NCBI GenBank assembly: GCA_028554645.1
Contig: JAQOOI010000017.1
Location: 1 to 64,000, forward strand
Reading direction: 5' to 3'
From: Omphalotus guepiniiformis
Taxonomy: Eukaryota > Basidiomycota > Agaricomycetes > Agaricales > Omphalotaceae
Length of the DNA: 64,000 nt
In this document: piece after piece, positions 9,714-22,400 of the stretch
How positions within the stretch are numbered: position 1 is the stretch's first letter
Layout of the letters: the number at the start of each line of letters is the position of its first letter
Program-made: the position numbers and the translations under genes
The notes under the pieces: generated by a model
Database searches by the model: none
What the model was told of the DNA's origin: nothing
The model's input: the letters and a program-made list of their open reading frames with translations, nothing else

Positions 9714-12522
9714 CTACGCTTCCCAGTACGAATACTCTTGGCATAGCAGTGAGTCCGCGAGGCTATTGATACCATTTTGGAATGCTGCTGTGTGGGAGAC
9801 CTTCTGCTTCAGCTGCACTTTCCATTCCGTCGCCGTCAGAAGTTTCGCCTTTCCTTCTGTAATCTGAGCAAGTCGTCTCTGATACCAATTTTCGCAATCG
9901 ACCGACCAGTAACCAACATTGCATCCTCCCTTCTCCCATGTCGCGGCTTTCGGCCACCATGACCGTTCCTCCACTTGTGTTCCCCTTCCTGAGCAACATA
10001 GAAATAGTGTCAGTGTCTGGGCATGTAGGGAGATTCAGTAGAAAACACCCACCTGTTCTGACGAAGTACACACCGCATATCATATTCTCCGTTTGAACGT
10101 CCAGGGCGACATCGTCGACAACATAATACTTTTCGGCTTCCTCGATGACTGCGTAATTCGTCTTCGACGGACCACATGTGACAGATTTTGGATCCACGAT
10201 GTCCTGTGCAAGTCTCCACAAAATACCACCACGCATGCGTGCAACGCGTCCCAACCTAGACCGCAAGAGATCATTCTTGGTCTCCTCGTATGCTGCATAT
10301 TCAACCACATCGAATTGATGGCCTTGAGATCGGACACCAAGTGCTGCAATGCGTTTGTTTTCGATTGGAGGGGGAGGCCTGGTGCGCACAAGCTTGACTG
10401 TCGAGAATCGAATACCCCGTTCAAGAAGACTTCTTGCTATTGCTAGGATACCCGTTTGATTTTCGCGGTAGATTTGGACAACGGTTGTTGCGTCGTATAA
10501 TGCTAGGACCCACCATTGCCGGTAAAGAGGGGTGGCACGTATGCCAATCAAGTGTAAGTTCTTCCCCACCCTCTCGTATTGCCAGTTAAGGTGATGATGG
10601 ATATCCTTGGCAAGTCGAGGTTCGAAGTCCCAGAGAGGGGGAAAAGCTCTGGGATTCTCTTTATTGGCAACAACAAAGTTGTAAACGTCTACTGCCGCTG
10701 GCGCAAGTTCATCTTCGACGAAGGCTTTCATCCCAAGACGAACCATGCAGTCAAATGTTTTGGTCACGTTGGAAGCGCAATTGTCATACTTTCTCATACG
10801 GGCGTCGGTAACATACGGAGTATTGGCACGAAAACCGTATCGAGTGTGAAGGACATTCTCCAATGACATTGTCTGCACTACGTTGCGAGGCACGATGTCT
10901 CCAAAATAGTGCTTCACATCAGTGATATGAAGGTCGCGGCTAGCACCCTCAGATACTGTGGAAATAGCAGTGGGCAGCATGATGGTAGTGGAAAGTACTG
11001 TTGTTGTTGTCGAGGCTGAACCAGGAGGAATTGGCATTTGTGGAGGCAACGGTTGACGGGTGACGACATTGCTACTGTGTTTCTGCGACGACGGAGACGA
11101 TATTGGAGATACTGGTTCTGATGGCTGGTCTCCATAGTCGGATTCGTCGTCGTCGTCGTCGACCTGTCTAGGGAGCTCGAGATCCCATTCGTCCAGAAAG
11201 CCATAATAGGTACGACGAGCTCGATGTATGGCACCCCATCTCACTTTCCAATCCCGACGCGGCACCAGGTTTCTCAGTTCGTGCCCACCCGCACAACATA
11301 CCCACTCAAACATCGCGACTCCAACAGTTGGCTCCCCCAAAGTGAAATCAAAGTTCTCCCCAACGGCCTGTACCTCTCTCTGGGTGCGAGCTTCACGTTC
11401 GCTCTCGCTCTCGTGAGAAACGAATTCGTTCTCTTCATCAGCCATTCGCTTTTTGAATTCAGACATTGTTTCGCGTGGTAGCTGGCGTGATGCTGTCGAA
11501 GGAACAGGAAGGGGTGCAGTCGTCGTCGACAGAGTGGAAGAATCACCAGAAGCATCGATATCCATCTGAAGACTTGAATCGAAAGCCTCGGTTTCCAATA
11601 CTGCATCAGGAGGAGTCTGTTTGTCAGACGTGGCGTCAGAGCGAGTCTTTGGCGCGGGTTGCGCACCAAATGCCATGGCCGCTCGTGCCTTGGATTGTTT
11701 TGTGTCTGACTCGGTAGGAAAGTATTTCTTCATGTACTCAGTGTCAAGAACCGGATAAGGCTGGTAACCCCACCAAATCCATAAAGGCACGTGTGCTATT
11801 TTGAACGCAGGGAAGCTAATTGCCCAGACCGAATGATACCCATTAACATAGGCTCCTGGGCGGAACCCAGGTGAGAAATCACAGATAAATGACTTCTGAA
11901 GTTCCGTGAGCCACTGCGCGTATACGCCTTGCTCACGACAGGCAGTGACCCACCCCGGTTCACGAAGCTCAGTGTCGGACTCGGACATGTTAGAAGCGAT
12001 GGCAAAAGAACACAATGCGGAGAGGCAGATGAAAGCATATATAGCTCTATAGGCAACAGCAAGGAGATTATCGTCGTTGTTGTAAGAATCGGTGTAACCG
12101 CAACTACTAGGTAGGAAAAGTACACCCAGCTCTCTGTTGTCAGGATACCGTCGTTTCATAAGGAATGTAGCTAGGCCGCATAGCGCGGTCTCCAGACGTT
12201 GCCATGAGCTGATAACATTCGGGTGAAGCCGTCTCCTCGGGTAATGGCCGCGTGAAACTGACACGATTGGGAGAGGTTGAGCAGTGACGTCCAAGCGCGA
12301 AAAAATAGCACCTTCGAACCTCGGCCTGACGGGCCAGAATGCGAGATATGGATAGAGGTTAGACATCCAGCGGGGTTTAACGAAATCAGAAAAACGAAAG
12401 TTGGCTGGGATTTGTGCGTCAAAGCGAGGAATTGGTGTCTGTAGAGTGGTAACGTTCGGTGATGACCAGTACCCAAACAGTTCGGGGTCATAAAACACTT
12501 TCGAGTCTACGAATTTCTCCAT
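9714..12522 (-). CDS. large protein of unknown function, 914 aa, two coding exons
   Basis: Exon 1 runs 12522-10053 and exon 2 9988-9714, joined by a 64-nt intron (AACAG|GTGGGTG...GCTCAG|GAAGG) that keeps the frame. Without this splice the frame would end at 9763 with an unrelated tail. The start is placed at the ATG beginning MEKFVDSKVFYD. Upstream, a probable 5'UTR intron (GTAAGCC...TTCAAG, ending about 12530) breaks the longer open frame that could start at 12591. The protein has an N-terminal half rich in aromatic residues (HVPLWIWWGYQPYPV), a low-complexity acidic middle (DDDDDESDYGD) and a conserved-looking C-terminus (WWPKAATWEKGG, NVGYWSVDCENWYQRRL). I recall similar proteins in many Agaricomycete genomes with no assigned function. 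No catalytic motif, signal peptide or membrane segment is evident. Confidence 0.8.
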
Positions 12523-13319
12523 CTCGACGCTTGAAGCAAATATTAGTTTGAGTAAAAGGTCGAGTACACATGAAGGCTTACCAATGATCAAATGTCTTCA
12601 ATTACAAGAGGGCCGTCGTAGACGTCCAAATAAGAAGGGAGGGTATTCTAAATCCAGAAACGAGTCCAACGTAGGACCAAGCGAATCGATGAAGTGCAGA
12701 GGTGAAAGCTGATGAAGTGTAGGTAAGAGAGTGCGGCGGAATGGCTGAATGAACAATTGCGCACCTTATGAGTTCAGTTTCGTATCCCTGTGATTATGTT
12801 GCTTTCTGCACTTCAATATAAACCGTTCGTGCACGTTCGTACCCCCAGTAGTCGCAAAGATCGGTTGAGGCTATCAAAAGGAACAAGAAGTTTACTTCTC
12901 GTAGCTTCTGAATACGGGCGTCGAGTCTTGAAGGTGTCACGCACAGGGAGGGTGAAAGAAGTTGTACTTCTTGCAGCCTGATCGTCGTGGTACTGAACAA
13001 AGCTGAACAAAGGACAAAGACGCTTCAAAAGCTGTGCTGTGGGAACTTTCGTCACGATGCCGCGGCAAGCCACTTACGTACACTTTTCGTTGGTGGGGTT
13101 AGGGGTGGTAATTTTCACACTGCATTTTAGGAGCCGTCGTGGACGGATAAGTCTCGAGCACAGAACCTGGTTGCTTCGAAGAATATACATACATTTGGCT
13201 AAAGTACCATTACGGTCTCTCTTTCCTCAGCACGACGATATACTTACTAGGTGGCGAACAGAGTTAGCAATAAGAAAACGAGCTGATATTACATCGACAT
13301 CCGCATCCGAGAACTTAAT
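12523..13319. other. intergenic with first copy of a tandemly duplicated block
   Basis: Upstream of the 914-aa gene. At 12612 there is one CCGTCGTAGACG core and at 13133 a variant (CCGTCGTGGACGG). The segment 12880-13070 (AAAAGGAACAAGAAGTTTAC ... TGTGCTGTGGGAACTTTCG) is repeated at 13905-14100. No intact gene is seen here. Confidence 0.6.
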
Positions 13320-13620
13320 TTCTACACTCAGCAAATGCTCGTATCTGTGAGATGCGGACACGCTGCATTGCAATCGTAACAGTCAGCACTCGAAGTAAAA
13401 TTTTGAACAGAATGGTTTACGCACGACATACGGTGAGCATGTACTCTCAAAGTGCGAGGCCCTCTTCCGTCTGACGATGGTAATGCAGGGGTGCCTTCAA
13501 AAGACAACGTCGCCATCGAATACACTGACATCTATCAATTGGGAGCGGAAGCAGATGACCTACATTCTCCGACTGCGTTGTCCTGAGCGTAAATCTTGCA
13601 CAACGAACAAAAGTCGATTC
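13320..13620 (-). pseudogene. broken partial copy of the 204-aa gene
   Basis: This segment aligns by eye with 14330-14650 of the neighbouring gene. Shared words are GTGAGATGCGGACACGCTG, AAAAGACAACG, TATCAATTGGGAGCGGA and CCTGAGCGTAAATCTT. The splice donor (GTATGTCGTGCG on minus) and surrounding order are kept, but the reading frame is interrupted by stops and indels, and the 5' part of the gene is missing. It belongs to a tandem duplication of about 1.03 kb together with the 12880-13070 / 13905-14100 pair. Confidence 0.75.
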
Positions 13621-14185
13621 TTCACAGATACTTGACAATGGGTACATGTGTAATACAGCACGGGCCTTGTGAAGGGAGGTTAAGTGTGACCGTCGTCGAC
13701 GGATGCCACGAGTATGGACTCACCAAAAAGACAGAGAATTCATGCAGTACAAGCCTTGTCGGGGATCGAACCCGAGCATTCTACACACACCGAACAATGA
13801 ATGACGGCCACGTCGCCACAAACCTTGTTGGGGTGGTCGGTTGGTGTTGTGAGAAGAATTTGTTGCAGGTGACCACCAAGAATAGTGCGAATAGCTGCAG
13901 AAAGATCGGGGACGCGTAGGAGAAGGAACAAGAAGGTTTACTTCTTGTTGCTACAAGTGAGTTGGTCCTGTGGAAGAAGGGTAGGGTACAAGGAGTGTAC
14001 TTCTTGTAGCCTGTCGTCGTGGTACTGGACGAAGGAGGGATCAAAGCTGTGCTGTGGGAACTTTCGCAAACGACGCCGAGGCGAGTGCCGCGGTATGCCC
14101 AAATCGGCAGTGTTGCAGTTCTCAGCCGTGCGTCCGTGAATAAGGGTGGGTTTTCATTCACAAACAAGAACGGACAAACATCAAA

Positions 14186-14932
14186 CTATGAATCCTCCGA
14201 GTCATACATCCACGTCGTACTGCCCCCTCTTTCCTTGCGTCTGTGCACTACAAATGTGCTTGGACACAAGTCACACATAGTACTCATCCGGATCTGGAAA
14301 TACGAATATGGTGTTCTGCAGATCCTCATATCTGTGAGCGAGATGCGGGCACGCTGTACTATACTCCAAGTGTAACAATTAGCATCAAAAGTAAACGAAA
14401 ATGAATAGGATAATACGCACGATACACAGTGAGCAAGAACCCTCAAACTGTCTATCAGCTCCGGTTTACGAGGCCTCCCATCTGATGTGAGGGCAATGAT
14501 TATTGAGGAATGCCTCCAAAAGACAACGCCGTCGTCGGCTCGAGTGCAATGACCATTGCATGTATCAATTGGAAGCGGACCCGGACCGAAGCCGATGACC
14601 CAGAGGTATTCTGGTTCTCCGTCCACACTGGCCTGAGCGTAAATCTTTTGCGATGTCACTGGACCGGTATGCTGGAAATAGTGCGAGTTTATGAGTGCAT
14701 CATAGAACGCTACATTCCACCCCATGGGGTGTTCGTCGACAATGAGAGGAAACGGGGATGCGTTCGTCGAGTCGTGAGCAAGATAAATCCCGTGGTAGAG
14801 TCGCTGATCAGGCTAACATAACAAACAACAGGTAAGTCACGCAACGACAGTGTTAGAATTCAACAACAGACATACCCGTATCAAGAGCTCCAAATCATGA
14901 TCAATCTGACGGTCGACACTTGCTCGGTCCAT
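14186..14932 (-). CDS. protein of unknown function, 204 aa, three exons
   Basis: Exons are 14932-14876 (57 nt), 14812-14428 (385 nt) and 14358-14186 (173 nt). The introns are 63 nt (CGG|GTATGTC...GTTAG|CCT) and 69 nt (CACT|GTGTATCG...GTATAG|TA), and all phases agree. The product starts MDRASVDRQIDHDLELLIR and contains DQRLYHGIYLAHD, GWNVAFYDALINSHYF and EPEYLWVIGFGPGPLP, ending MYDSEDS. I do not recognise a domain family. A degenerate partial copy lies immediately downstream at 13320-13620, so the locus has been duplicated. The frame is intact over three exons, which supports a real gene. Confidence 0.7.
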
Positions 14933-15120
14933 GTGGATTGTACTGAACGCATTTTGAGGTGGCTTTTTAAGTCAGACCATTCTGTGGCTGAAGGCGGAAA
15001 TTACCTGTTTTGATAAAGCTAAAAAAAGTGGCGCAGGTAACAGCATGTAAAGAAGCCGAATTATATGGATTGCAGCGTTGTACAGACGTGAAGTGCGTAA
15101 GAATAGGTACAGTGCTTAAT
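14933..15120. other. short intergenic spacer between two minus-strand genes
   Basis: It separates the 3' end of the 862-aa gene (stop at 15121) from the start of the 204-aa gene (14932). Nothing recognisable is present. Confidence 0.5.
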
Positions 15121-17817
15121 CTAAGAATCAACATCCATGGGCTCCTCCTCCTCATCCGAGTCATCCTCATCCTCCCATGTCGGTTTCTTTCGGCACAAGA
15201 TCCGCGGAGCAGGGCCGGTAGTACCACGAGGAAGGCGCTCAAAGCCTTTCACCTTCTGTTGCGTACTCCACAATTTATCGGAGCACGCATGAGGTATCCA
15301 ATATAGCTGGAACACCCTTCTGCGAAGCTCGCTCCGTAGAGCAGCTACTGTCTTCTGTTTCATCCCTGACGTAAGTTCCTTCCAGTTCCTATAGTACGTG
15401 CACTGCGTGTAGTTTTGAATCTTCAAAGATGCCTCATGGCCCTTGAGGGGGAACAGGTGATTGAACGCAAGTTCGTAATCTCCTTTCGACCCAATTTTCC
15501 ATCTACACGCTGTCCAGTTGTCTGACAACGTAAGATTCATGTAAAGGTCTTCCGTAACTGTGACGCGTTGGCCTGGGGGTATTTTCAAGTAACCCGATCC
15601 ACCTTTCGGTGATGGTGACTTCACAGCAAGATCAATCAGGAACTGCCTCCACAATTGAGACGCCACTTCATCGATGTTACCGCTGACACTCGGCACACTT
15701 TCGCGTTCCCCCAACTCGTCCTCCATGTCTGACCCCTCCACTCTAAGCGGAGGAGGAAGCGCATGCCCTTTCGAGGCCAGGTCGAACGTGATGCTTGGTG
15801 AGTCGGACTCGCCAGCGATAGGAATGAAAGTCGGAGTTCTTTTGCTTTTGTTCGACACGAGCCGGTGAGGGTGAACTGTATCTCGAGGAAGCATTCCCTT
15901 AGGATCGAACTTGTAGCGTATATCTTCCCTCGTAGCATTGAATAGATACCGGAAATCCTCATCAGGGAGCCAGGCATCAGGGGCTACCCGCATTCTTGAC
16001 ACATCGAATTCTACCACAATACGACGGAGAAATATTGCCCCGTACGGAATATATGGAAGTACGGGATTGGCATCGTCACCTGAGAATTCATCGTCATCGT
16101 CATCGTATCCCGCCGCCGAAGTGAACAACACCGTGTTGAGATCTATCTCAAATGCATCGGTGAGAGGAAGGACTGTCCGCATAAGGCTTCTTGCCGCGGA
16201 TCCATCGTCGGGACGAGCATGAAGGCCATTTAACAGCCAAACACATGCAGCCGTAAGGTAGAGAGCTTCGTTGATGACGCGCTTGCGAGGGTCACTGAGT
16301 GCTTGCTGCATTAGGACACGACTGATGGCTTCAACACGGTACGACCTGAAATTCCTACACACAGGTTAGCCCAAGTTCGTTGTCGATCATTGTACTAGCA
16401 GAGACTTACCACCACACTGATCGTCGGAAAGATAACAAAGAACCAAGGACAACACTGCGTGATACCTTTAAGAGGACCTCTGTGGCATATTTGAAAGGAA
16501 CTCGGACTTCAATGCGGGCGTTGGATGCACTATCAGTGATGGCATTCTTGTACAGATTGAATAGCCCCTCAATGAAGGCAGGGGGTTGGGTAGAGCCCAT
16601 AGCCGAGGCAATATCAATCGCCTTCCCGTGATGTTGTCCGTCCGGATTGTACGTGAGTGCCTTGTCCGTGGTATACATCTGTAGATATGCGGCTTCGTAT
16701 TGTCCTCTCCCGTGAGCCCCGGGCTCAATCCTACACCCAGACACAGCCATGAGATGACTGACGATGTCGCGGGAATATTTCGAGCTACCCAATGACGTGA
16801 TGCGGCTAGCATCACGGTCAGGGATATTCAGGACTTCACGCACCATGTGGAAATGCGATGAAGTCATCCACTGGAGGCACCGTTCCTCTTCGCTGAAGTA
16901 CTCGACTCCAACGTCAATCCACCAGGTTCCATTCTGTAACGCTTCCTGAGTTATCTTCGCATCCTCCATGTAGGCTCGTAGACTCTCCTCGGCTGCTCGA
17001 CGCCTCATGGTGTGTTTGGTCCCGAGCTTCGTGCCGCGGATAGTATGAGTGAAAAAGAAATCTTGTGCCCACAAGACATCAAACTCAGCCAGCTTAAAAC
17101 GAAGTTTGGCTGCGAGTTCGGGGACTACCCAGTCCGGAATCATCTTCGTTTGATAGGCCATATGGCCTGATCTCTTCCTGGCGCGAAAGATCTCGTCGCG
17201 GTATGTGGCAGGCCAGTCGCCCTTGTCGTGTGGAAGCAGTTCTGCAATAGCGGGGCGAAGGCCTTTCTCATAGAAAGCAACTCTCTGATCAGCCGAGAGC
17301 TGTGGTCGGAGAGAACCTTCACCCGCCAGAGTCGGGAAGAAGATATGGATCTGATGTCGCATTCCCCAACTTCCGATTTGAAAGTTTGGTATACGATGCA
17401 GCGCTACATGCTTGTGACCCTAAGCGATGTCAGCTATATGAAGAAGTGGTGAATAATGACGATGGTACTCACATTTCTTTGCCGCACTGGGTACGTTAAG
17501 TGCGTGCTCGTTTTTAGAACTTCCGCTGGGTTGGGGATTGGAGCGATGTTGACTATACCCTGGACAAGGATGTCATTGGTGATTCCAATGACAGAGTCAT
17601 AGTCTCGAGTGACGGAGATGCCAGGATTCTGGTCAGCTTGGAAGGCGTTCCGCGTAGGGTCGATGACAGCCTGGTGCCCTAAACCCACATGTTCCCCAGT
17701 AAGGAGAAAGCGCTGGAACTGGACATTGTCCTCTTCATCAAGCTGTTTCGCCGCACGTATGTAGTCTCGAAGAGAGTACGCTTTCGGTGGTAGTGTAGAA
17801 TACAAGTTTGGGGACAT
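15121..17817 (-). CDS. Agaricomycete-expanded protein of unknown function, 862 aa, three exons
   Basis: Exons are 17817-17473, 17419-16410 and 16354-15121, with introns of 53 nt (GTGAGT...CTTAG) and 55 nt (GTAAGT...GTGTAG). Lengths add to 863 codons with consistent phases. Exon 1 begins MSPNLYSTLPPKAYSLRDYI. The middle exon carries the blocks I associate with a very common Agaricomycete family: HIFFPTLAGEGSL, FYEKGLRPAIAELL, WPATYRDEIFRARKRSG, TWWIDVGVEYF, TSLGSSKYSRDIVSHL and YTTDKALTYNPDG, followed in exon 3 by ACVWLLNGLHARPDDGSA. The C-terminus is acidic (EDEDDSDEEEEPMDVDS), which suggests a nuclear or nucleic-acid-associated role, but that is only inference. No enzymatic motif is visible. 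The gene appears intact. Confidence 0.85.
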
Positions 17818-18142
17818 TGCAGACGGCGGGTTGGAAAAAAATTCAAGTACTACGAATGTTACGAGTGCAGACTTGCAGTGAGGAAATTGGGCAGGTGTAA
17901 ATTATGAGCGAAGACTGGTCATTTTATAGTACTTATCGCAACAACAATCGTACAGAGCTATCAAATGAAAATAGTTCTATTGTGACTTGAGTACGAATGA
18001 ACTTCCGCCGAGAACGAGGATGTACTGAGGACGAGATTGGCGTGAGGAATGTAAGTTACACGATAAGATGAATATACGCACAAGTAAGGATATCCGTCGA
18101 CGACGTAAAGAAAAACAACTAACCCCCCTCTAACCCAGGAAA

Positions 18143-18956
18143 GTATCCGTCCAGGAAGGATCCACAGAGGGTGCGTGTATCCACAGAGGTGCGTGTAACC
18201 ATCGTAGGTAGAAGAGCTTGTTGTGTATTGCGTTGCATCGTGCCCGGAGATGATTTCCAGACAGGACAAGAGCGGTGCGCGAGCATACACTGAAGTTATA
18301 GTTATAGTTACATTGAATAGGCGTGTTGTTTGATCAATCACCCGTGTCGAGAGTCAACTCTCGTCAGGGATTAGGGAGAGAGGGTGTAATACCCGTGTCG
18401 AGAGTAAACTCTCGACAGGGGCACAGACGAGGACGTAGCCAAGATGAAAGCGAGAAGGGAACGAGGTCAAACGCCCAAGTCATTTTGTAACTCCGCTGGA
18501 AACAGAAGATTAGATTAAGATGATCGCTGGTTTGCATCTGCTTGGCTGAGGCTTCCTTACAATGCAAACCAGCGATCATCTTAATCTAATCTTCTGTTTC
18601 CAGCGGAGTTACAAAATGACTGGGGCGTTTGACCTCGTTCCCTTCTCGCTTTCATCTTGGCTACGTCCTCGTCTGTGCCCCTGTCGAGAGTTTACTCTCG
18701 ACACGGGTATTACACCCTCTCTCCCTAATCCCTGACGAGAGTTGACTCTCGACACGGGTGATTGATCAAACAACACGCCTATTCAATGTAACTATAACTA
18801 TAACTTCAGTGTATGCTCGCGCACCGCTCTTGTCCTGTCTGGAAATCATCTCCGGGCACGATGCAATGCAATACACAACAAGCTCTTCTACCTACGATGG
18901 TTACACGCACCTCTGTGGATACACGCACCCTCTGTGGATCCTTCCTGGACGGATAC
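18143..18956. repeat. large near-perfect inverted repeat (arms about 395 bp, 24-nt loop)
   Basis: The left arm, about 18143-18537, is the reverse complement of the right arm, about 18562-18956, with a 24-nt spacer at 18538-18561. I noticed only a few mismatches, for example CAAACGCCCAAGTC against GACTGGGGCGTTTG and one position in the GCATCGTGCCCGG block. Inside each arm are two smaller imperfect palindromes (CGAGAGTCAACTCTCG and CGAGAGTAAACTCTCG). No transposase lies inside. It could be a foldback/MITE-type element or a recent head-to-head duplication; a transcript through it would form a dsRNA hairpin. I could not identify a clear target-site duplication. Confidence 0.95.
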
Positions 18957-19411
18957 TTGTACGGTCCTTCCCCAGCATGCGTACTTATCATTAGAACTTA
19001 CGTCTCTTTCCAGGCCTACTTCCTTTCCTTCAAGCTCCCTTTTTTATTCCTCGTAGATCGAATCGTATTGTTAGTTCTGCTCCAGCACGTGTGTAAGAAT
19101 CCGACTAACCTTTCGTCCCCCAGATTAGCTCCGCTCCGTTTAAATCCATTACGTCGTCGACGGAGGTTAGTGAGGTGGTGAAGCTGAATGGATGTCATGT
19201 TAAACTTGCTGGCCTTGTCTTCAGAATGTCGTCTTGGGCGAGGTTCTCTGTACAAGCGCCGCAGTCGGCTGGTTGCACAATTATTCTCTGACGAGAACCC
19301 GCTAGAAGATTTGTCTACTATAAAGTCAACTCGTTATCCGCACGAGACATTCGTATTGCTACTCTGCTGTACACTTCACTTTTGAAATTTTATCCAAACT
19401 CTCTTGTCGTC

Positions 19412-22400
19412 ATGCCCAGTCATACCGCCGCTAGTGCGCTTGTGAAACTGTTTTTTTTGACACAAGGATGCGAACACCCTTGGGACTGGCCTGTTTGGCA
19501 GGAGCTCACTGGTGTGAAGCACGGACTTTTTCCTGCGGACGACAGCTTGCTTCCAGCAGGTTGGACCCGGGAGGATGCTAACGACATCAACGCTTACTTC
19601 CTCATGTACAACAAGATTGACACGGAGGAAAAGAAACACAAGTTCGCTACCAGCACCCGAGGAGCTAATATACCTGGCCGGAACAAGTGGAACAAGTGGA
19701 TCACTCGGTGTTGGGGGAAGTGGGGTGTCCACAACATCGTTGTCGAATGCCTTCAGAAACACGGCGTCCATCCGATGCAGCAGCTTGTTGACGATCCCGA
19801 CGTAGAAGGGGAGTACTTCGGTGCTGAGCAATATATTCCAATCGCCCTCGAAAGCATTGCGATGGCTCTTTTCGGCGTCGAGGCATTTGGTAGCGGTGAA
19901 CGCCTGCGTCTTTCGTATGCGCTTCGGAAAGCGTTGACGATCATCGTTCAACGTTCCTGGGCCCGCATTCGCAAGCATATGGTGCTCGACAAGTCCCGGC
20001 TCGCGAAGATCAAGGAAGCTGCTATTAAAGCCTTCGAAGGTAAATTGTTCCCGTACAATTCGTGGACTACCTTGAACTAAACGTCGCTACAGCTCTCAAC
20101 GAAGGAAACCCGACAAAGGCGAAAATCATTCGTACTATTCGCGCAGTCGCGAAATGGAACGATATTGCGCAAGTTTACGACACTGAGGAGAACAAGTCGA
20201 CGGCGTCGGACATGCTCTCCGAGCTCAATGAGATATTGGCTGCCCTAGGAGCCAAAGTCACGAAGCCGAAACCTATCAAGGGTAAACGTGCGTGCCTGCC
20301 TATCATTTTTTTCCCTTAGACTGACATTCTCCTAGGAATTTGCAAAGCGAATATGAAGATTTTCGAAAGCCTTGCAACGCCTGCAGATTTATTAGAGCTG
20401 CTGGGCATCTATCGCGAGTACTTTTCCTCCAGCGTCGACGACACCGGACCCATCATGTCGCAAATCTCGAATCTCTCTGTTCAACTAAGTGATGTTGTAG
20501 CCGGAGATTTGGGCATGGAGATGGAGGGCAAACTTCCTCCCGACGACCTTGCTCGGAGCCTCGGCTTCATTCGCAACAATCTTCCCCATCAATTCAATTC
20601 CTTCCGTCACAAAACCGGCAGTGTGTCCCCATGGGAGAACCCAGAATTGTTTAAAACTGGCCAGTCTGATGCCGTCGCCCCTCTCGCGCTTCATTGGCAT
20701 CAACTTGCGGGCATCCACTCCATCATACGAAGCGTGTTCAATACCATGCCTTCTCCCGACCACTGCAATGGGATGCTCGTGTGTGACGAAGTTGGTCTTG
20801 GAAAGACCGCCTTATGCATTTCGACCATAGCTTTCTTGAACCAAGCTGTCATTCTTCAGCAGCACAAGCAACCACTTCCCCCGATCCTTCGTAAGTACAG
20901 ATGTCGTTATTCTGCATCTTGTTCTCATATTTTCTGTCAGAAAACTTCAAGTATCTCAAAGGACGCGAGCACATTGAAGCTCTTCCACATCTTATCATCA
21001 CTCCTGGTACTCTTCGAGCACAGTGGGTGCGTGAACTCAGGACCCTCGTTCTCCCCAAAAGTGTGGACATCTTTGTCTACGATTGTCCTCGCAGTGGTAA
21101 TGCGGAGTTCTGGAGTCCAGAGGGACCATTCCAATCGTCGAAACATTCGCCCTCAAATAAGATAATTGTCACTACACATTCGGTAAGCATGTTCATATTC
21201 TAAGGAAACCGCCAGTTGACTGACTGCAACTCTACAGGCTCTTCAAAATGAGTTTCTATGGGGGCATAAGTCTTCGACTAGTGGCTCGGTCCGAGCCCAA
21301 CGTCCGTGGGAGCTCCCTGAACAGACTCGACCCGTTGATGGGACAATATTCAACCAAAAATTCTTGTCAGTGACGATAGACGAAGTTCACGAGATGAGAA
21401 ATATTGGTGTCAAACACTACGCAGCTTTGCGTATCCTAGAGCAGGCTGAGGTGAGGCTTGCGCTCACGGGCACGCCTCTTTTGACTTCTCCAAAAGTAAG
21501 GATAATATTCTGGTGTTGCATAAGAGAAAACAAGTTGATCTTGTTCCATAGGATCTCGTAGCCATGGGACGGCTTGTCGGGGTCAAGCATTTCTTCACCG
21601 ATCTCGCTGTCCAAGAAGCAAAGGAAGACACCGCTGCTGTCCGACGTGCGAAGAAATTAGATGACGACGGTCTATCTCTCCAAACGGAGCAGATCAAATC
21701 CGTTCGACGAATACATCACCAATTTCTTGGTCACGTTCTGAGACGTACCACAGAGAGTGTCAACTGGGAAGGCAAGACTCTCCTCGATCTCCCTCCTCAT
21801 AAAGATATTGTGGGAGTGCTCACGTTGACTGAGAGGGAGTCTGCGATCATCGCCGAGATAGCCAAAGAAGCCAGGGAGAAGTGAGTACTGTCGTTGTGGC
21901 TCACTGACATCTTTCTGATAGAACTTATTTAGCGTCGCGTCTGCAAATGACTCTGGACGGTTCATGACTAGGGTACGGTTCCTATGCGCTCTGGTACTTT
22001 GTATTAACCCTAACACTTCTTGGTGCAGAAATTCTATATGGAGTATCGCAACGCCGTAGGGTACGCAAAGACTGATCCAGACGAGCCGAATCCTACTTTC
22101 AAGTCCCTTAAGGAATGGGAGCCTCTAAAATCCACCAAGATGGACACCTGCGCGAAAATATGCCAACACTATCTTGCCTGCGACCAAGTTCCAGATGTTG
22201 ACTTTGTCGATGGAACACCAATCTTCCCACCGATCCCTCGTTTCGACCCTAAGCTCGGGCACACGCGGAACCGGAGAGTGCTTATCTTCTCTGAGTTTCC
22301 GTCGAGGACGCCTCTTCTTAGAAACGTAAGGCTGCTTTGCATTCCTTCAGGCTCGGTTTCACTGACTCTGCTTCAAGGTTTTGGAGTTGTACAATGTTCA

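Noticed and set aside
13740..13830. tRNA gene on minus suggested by a T-arm-like GGTTCGATCCCCGA
   Set aside because: No acceptor pairing, D arm or anticodon arm could be built around it; a lone B-box-like word.
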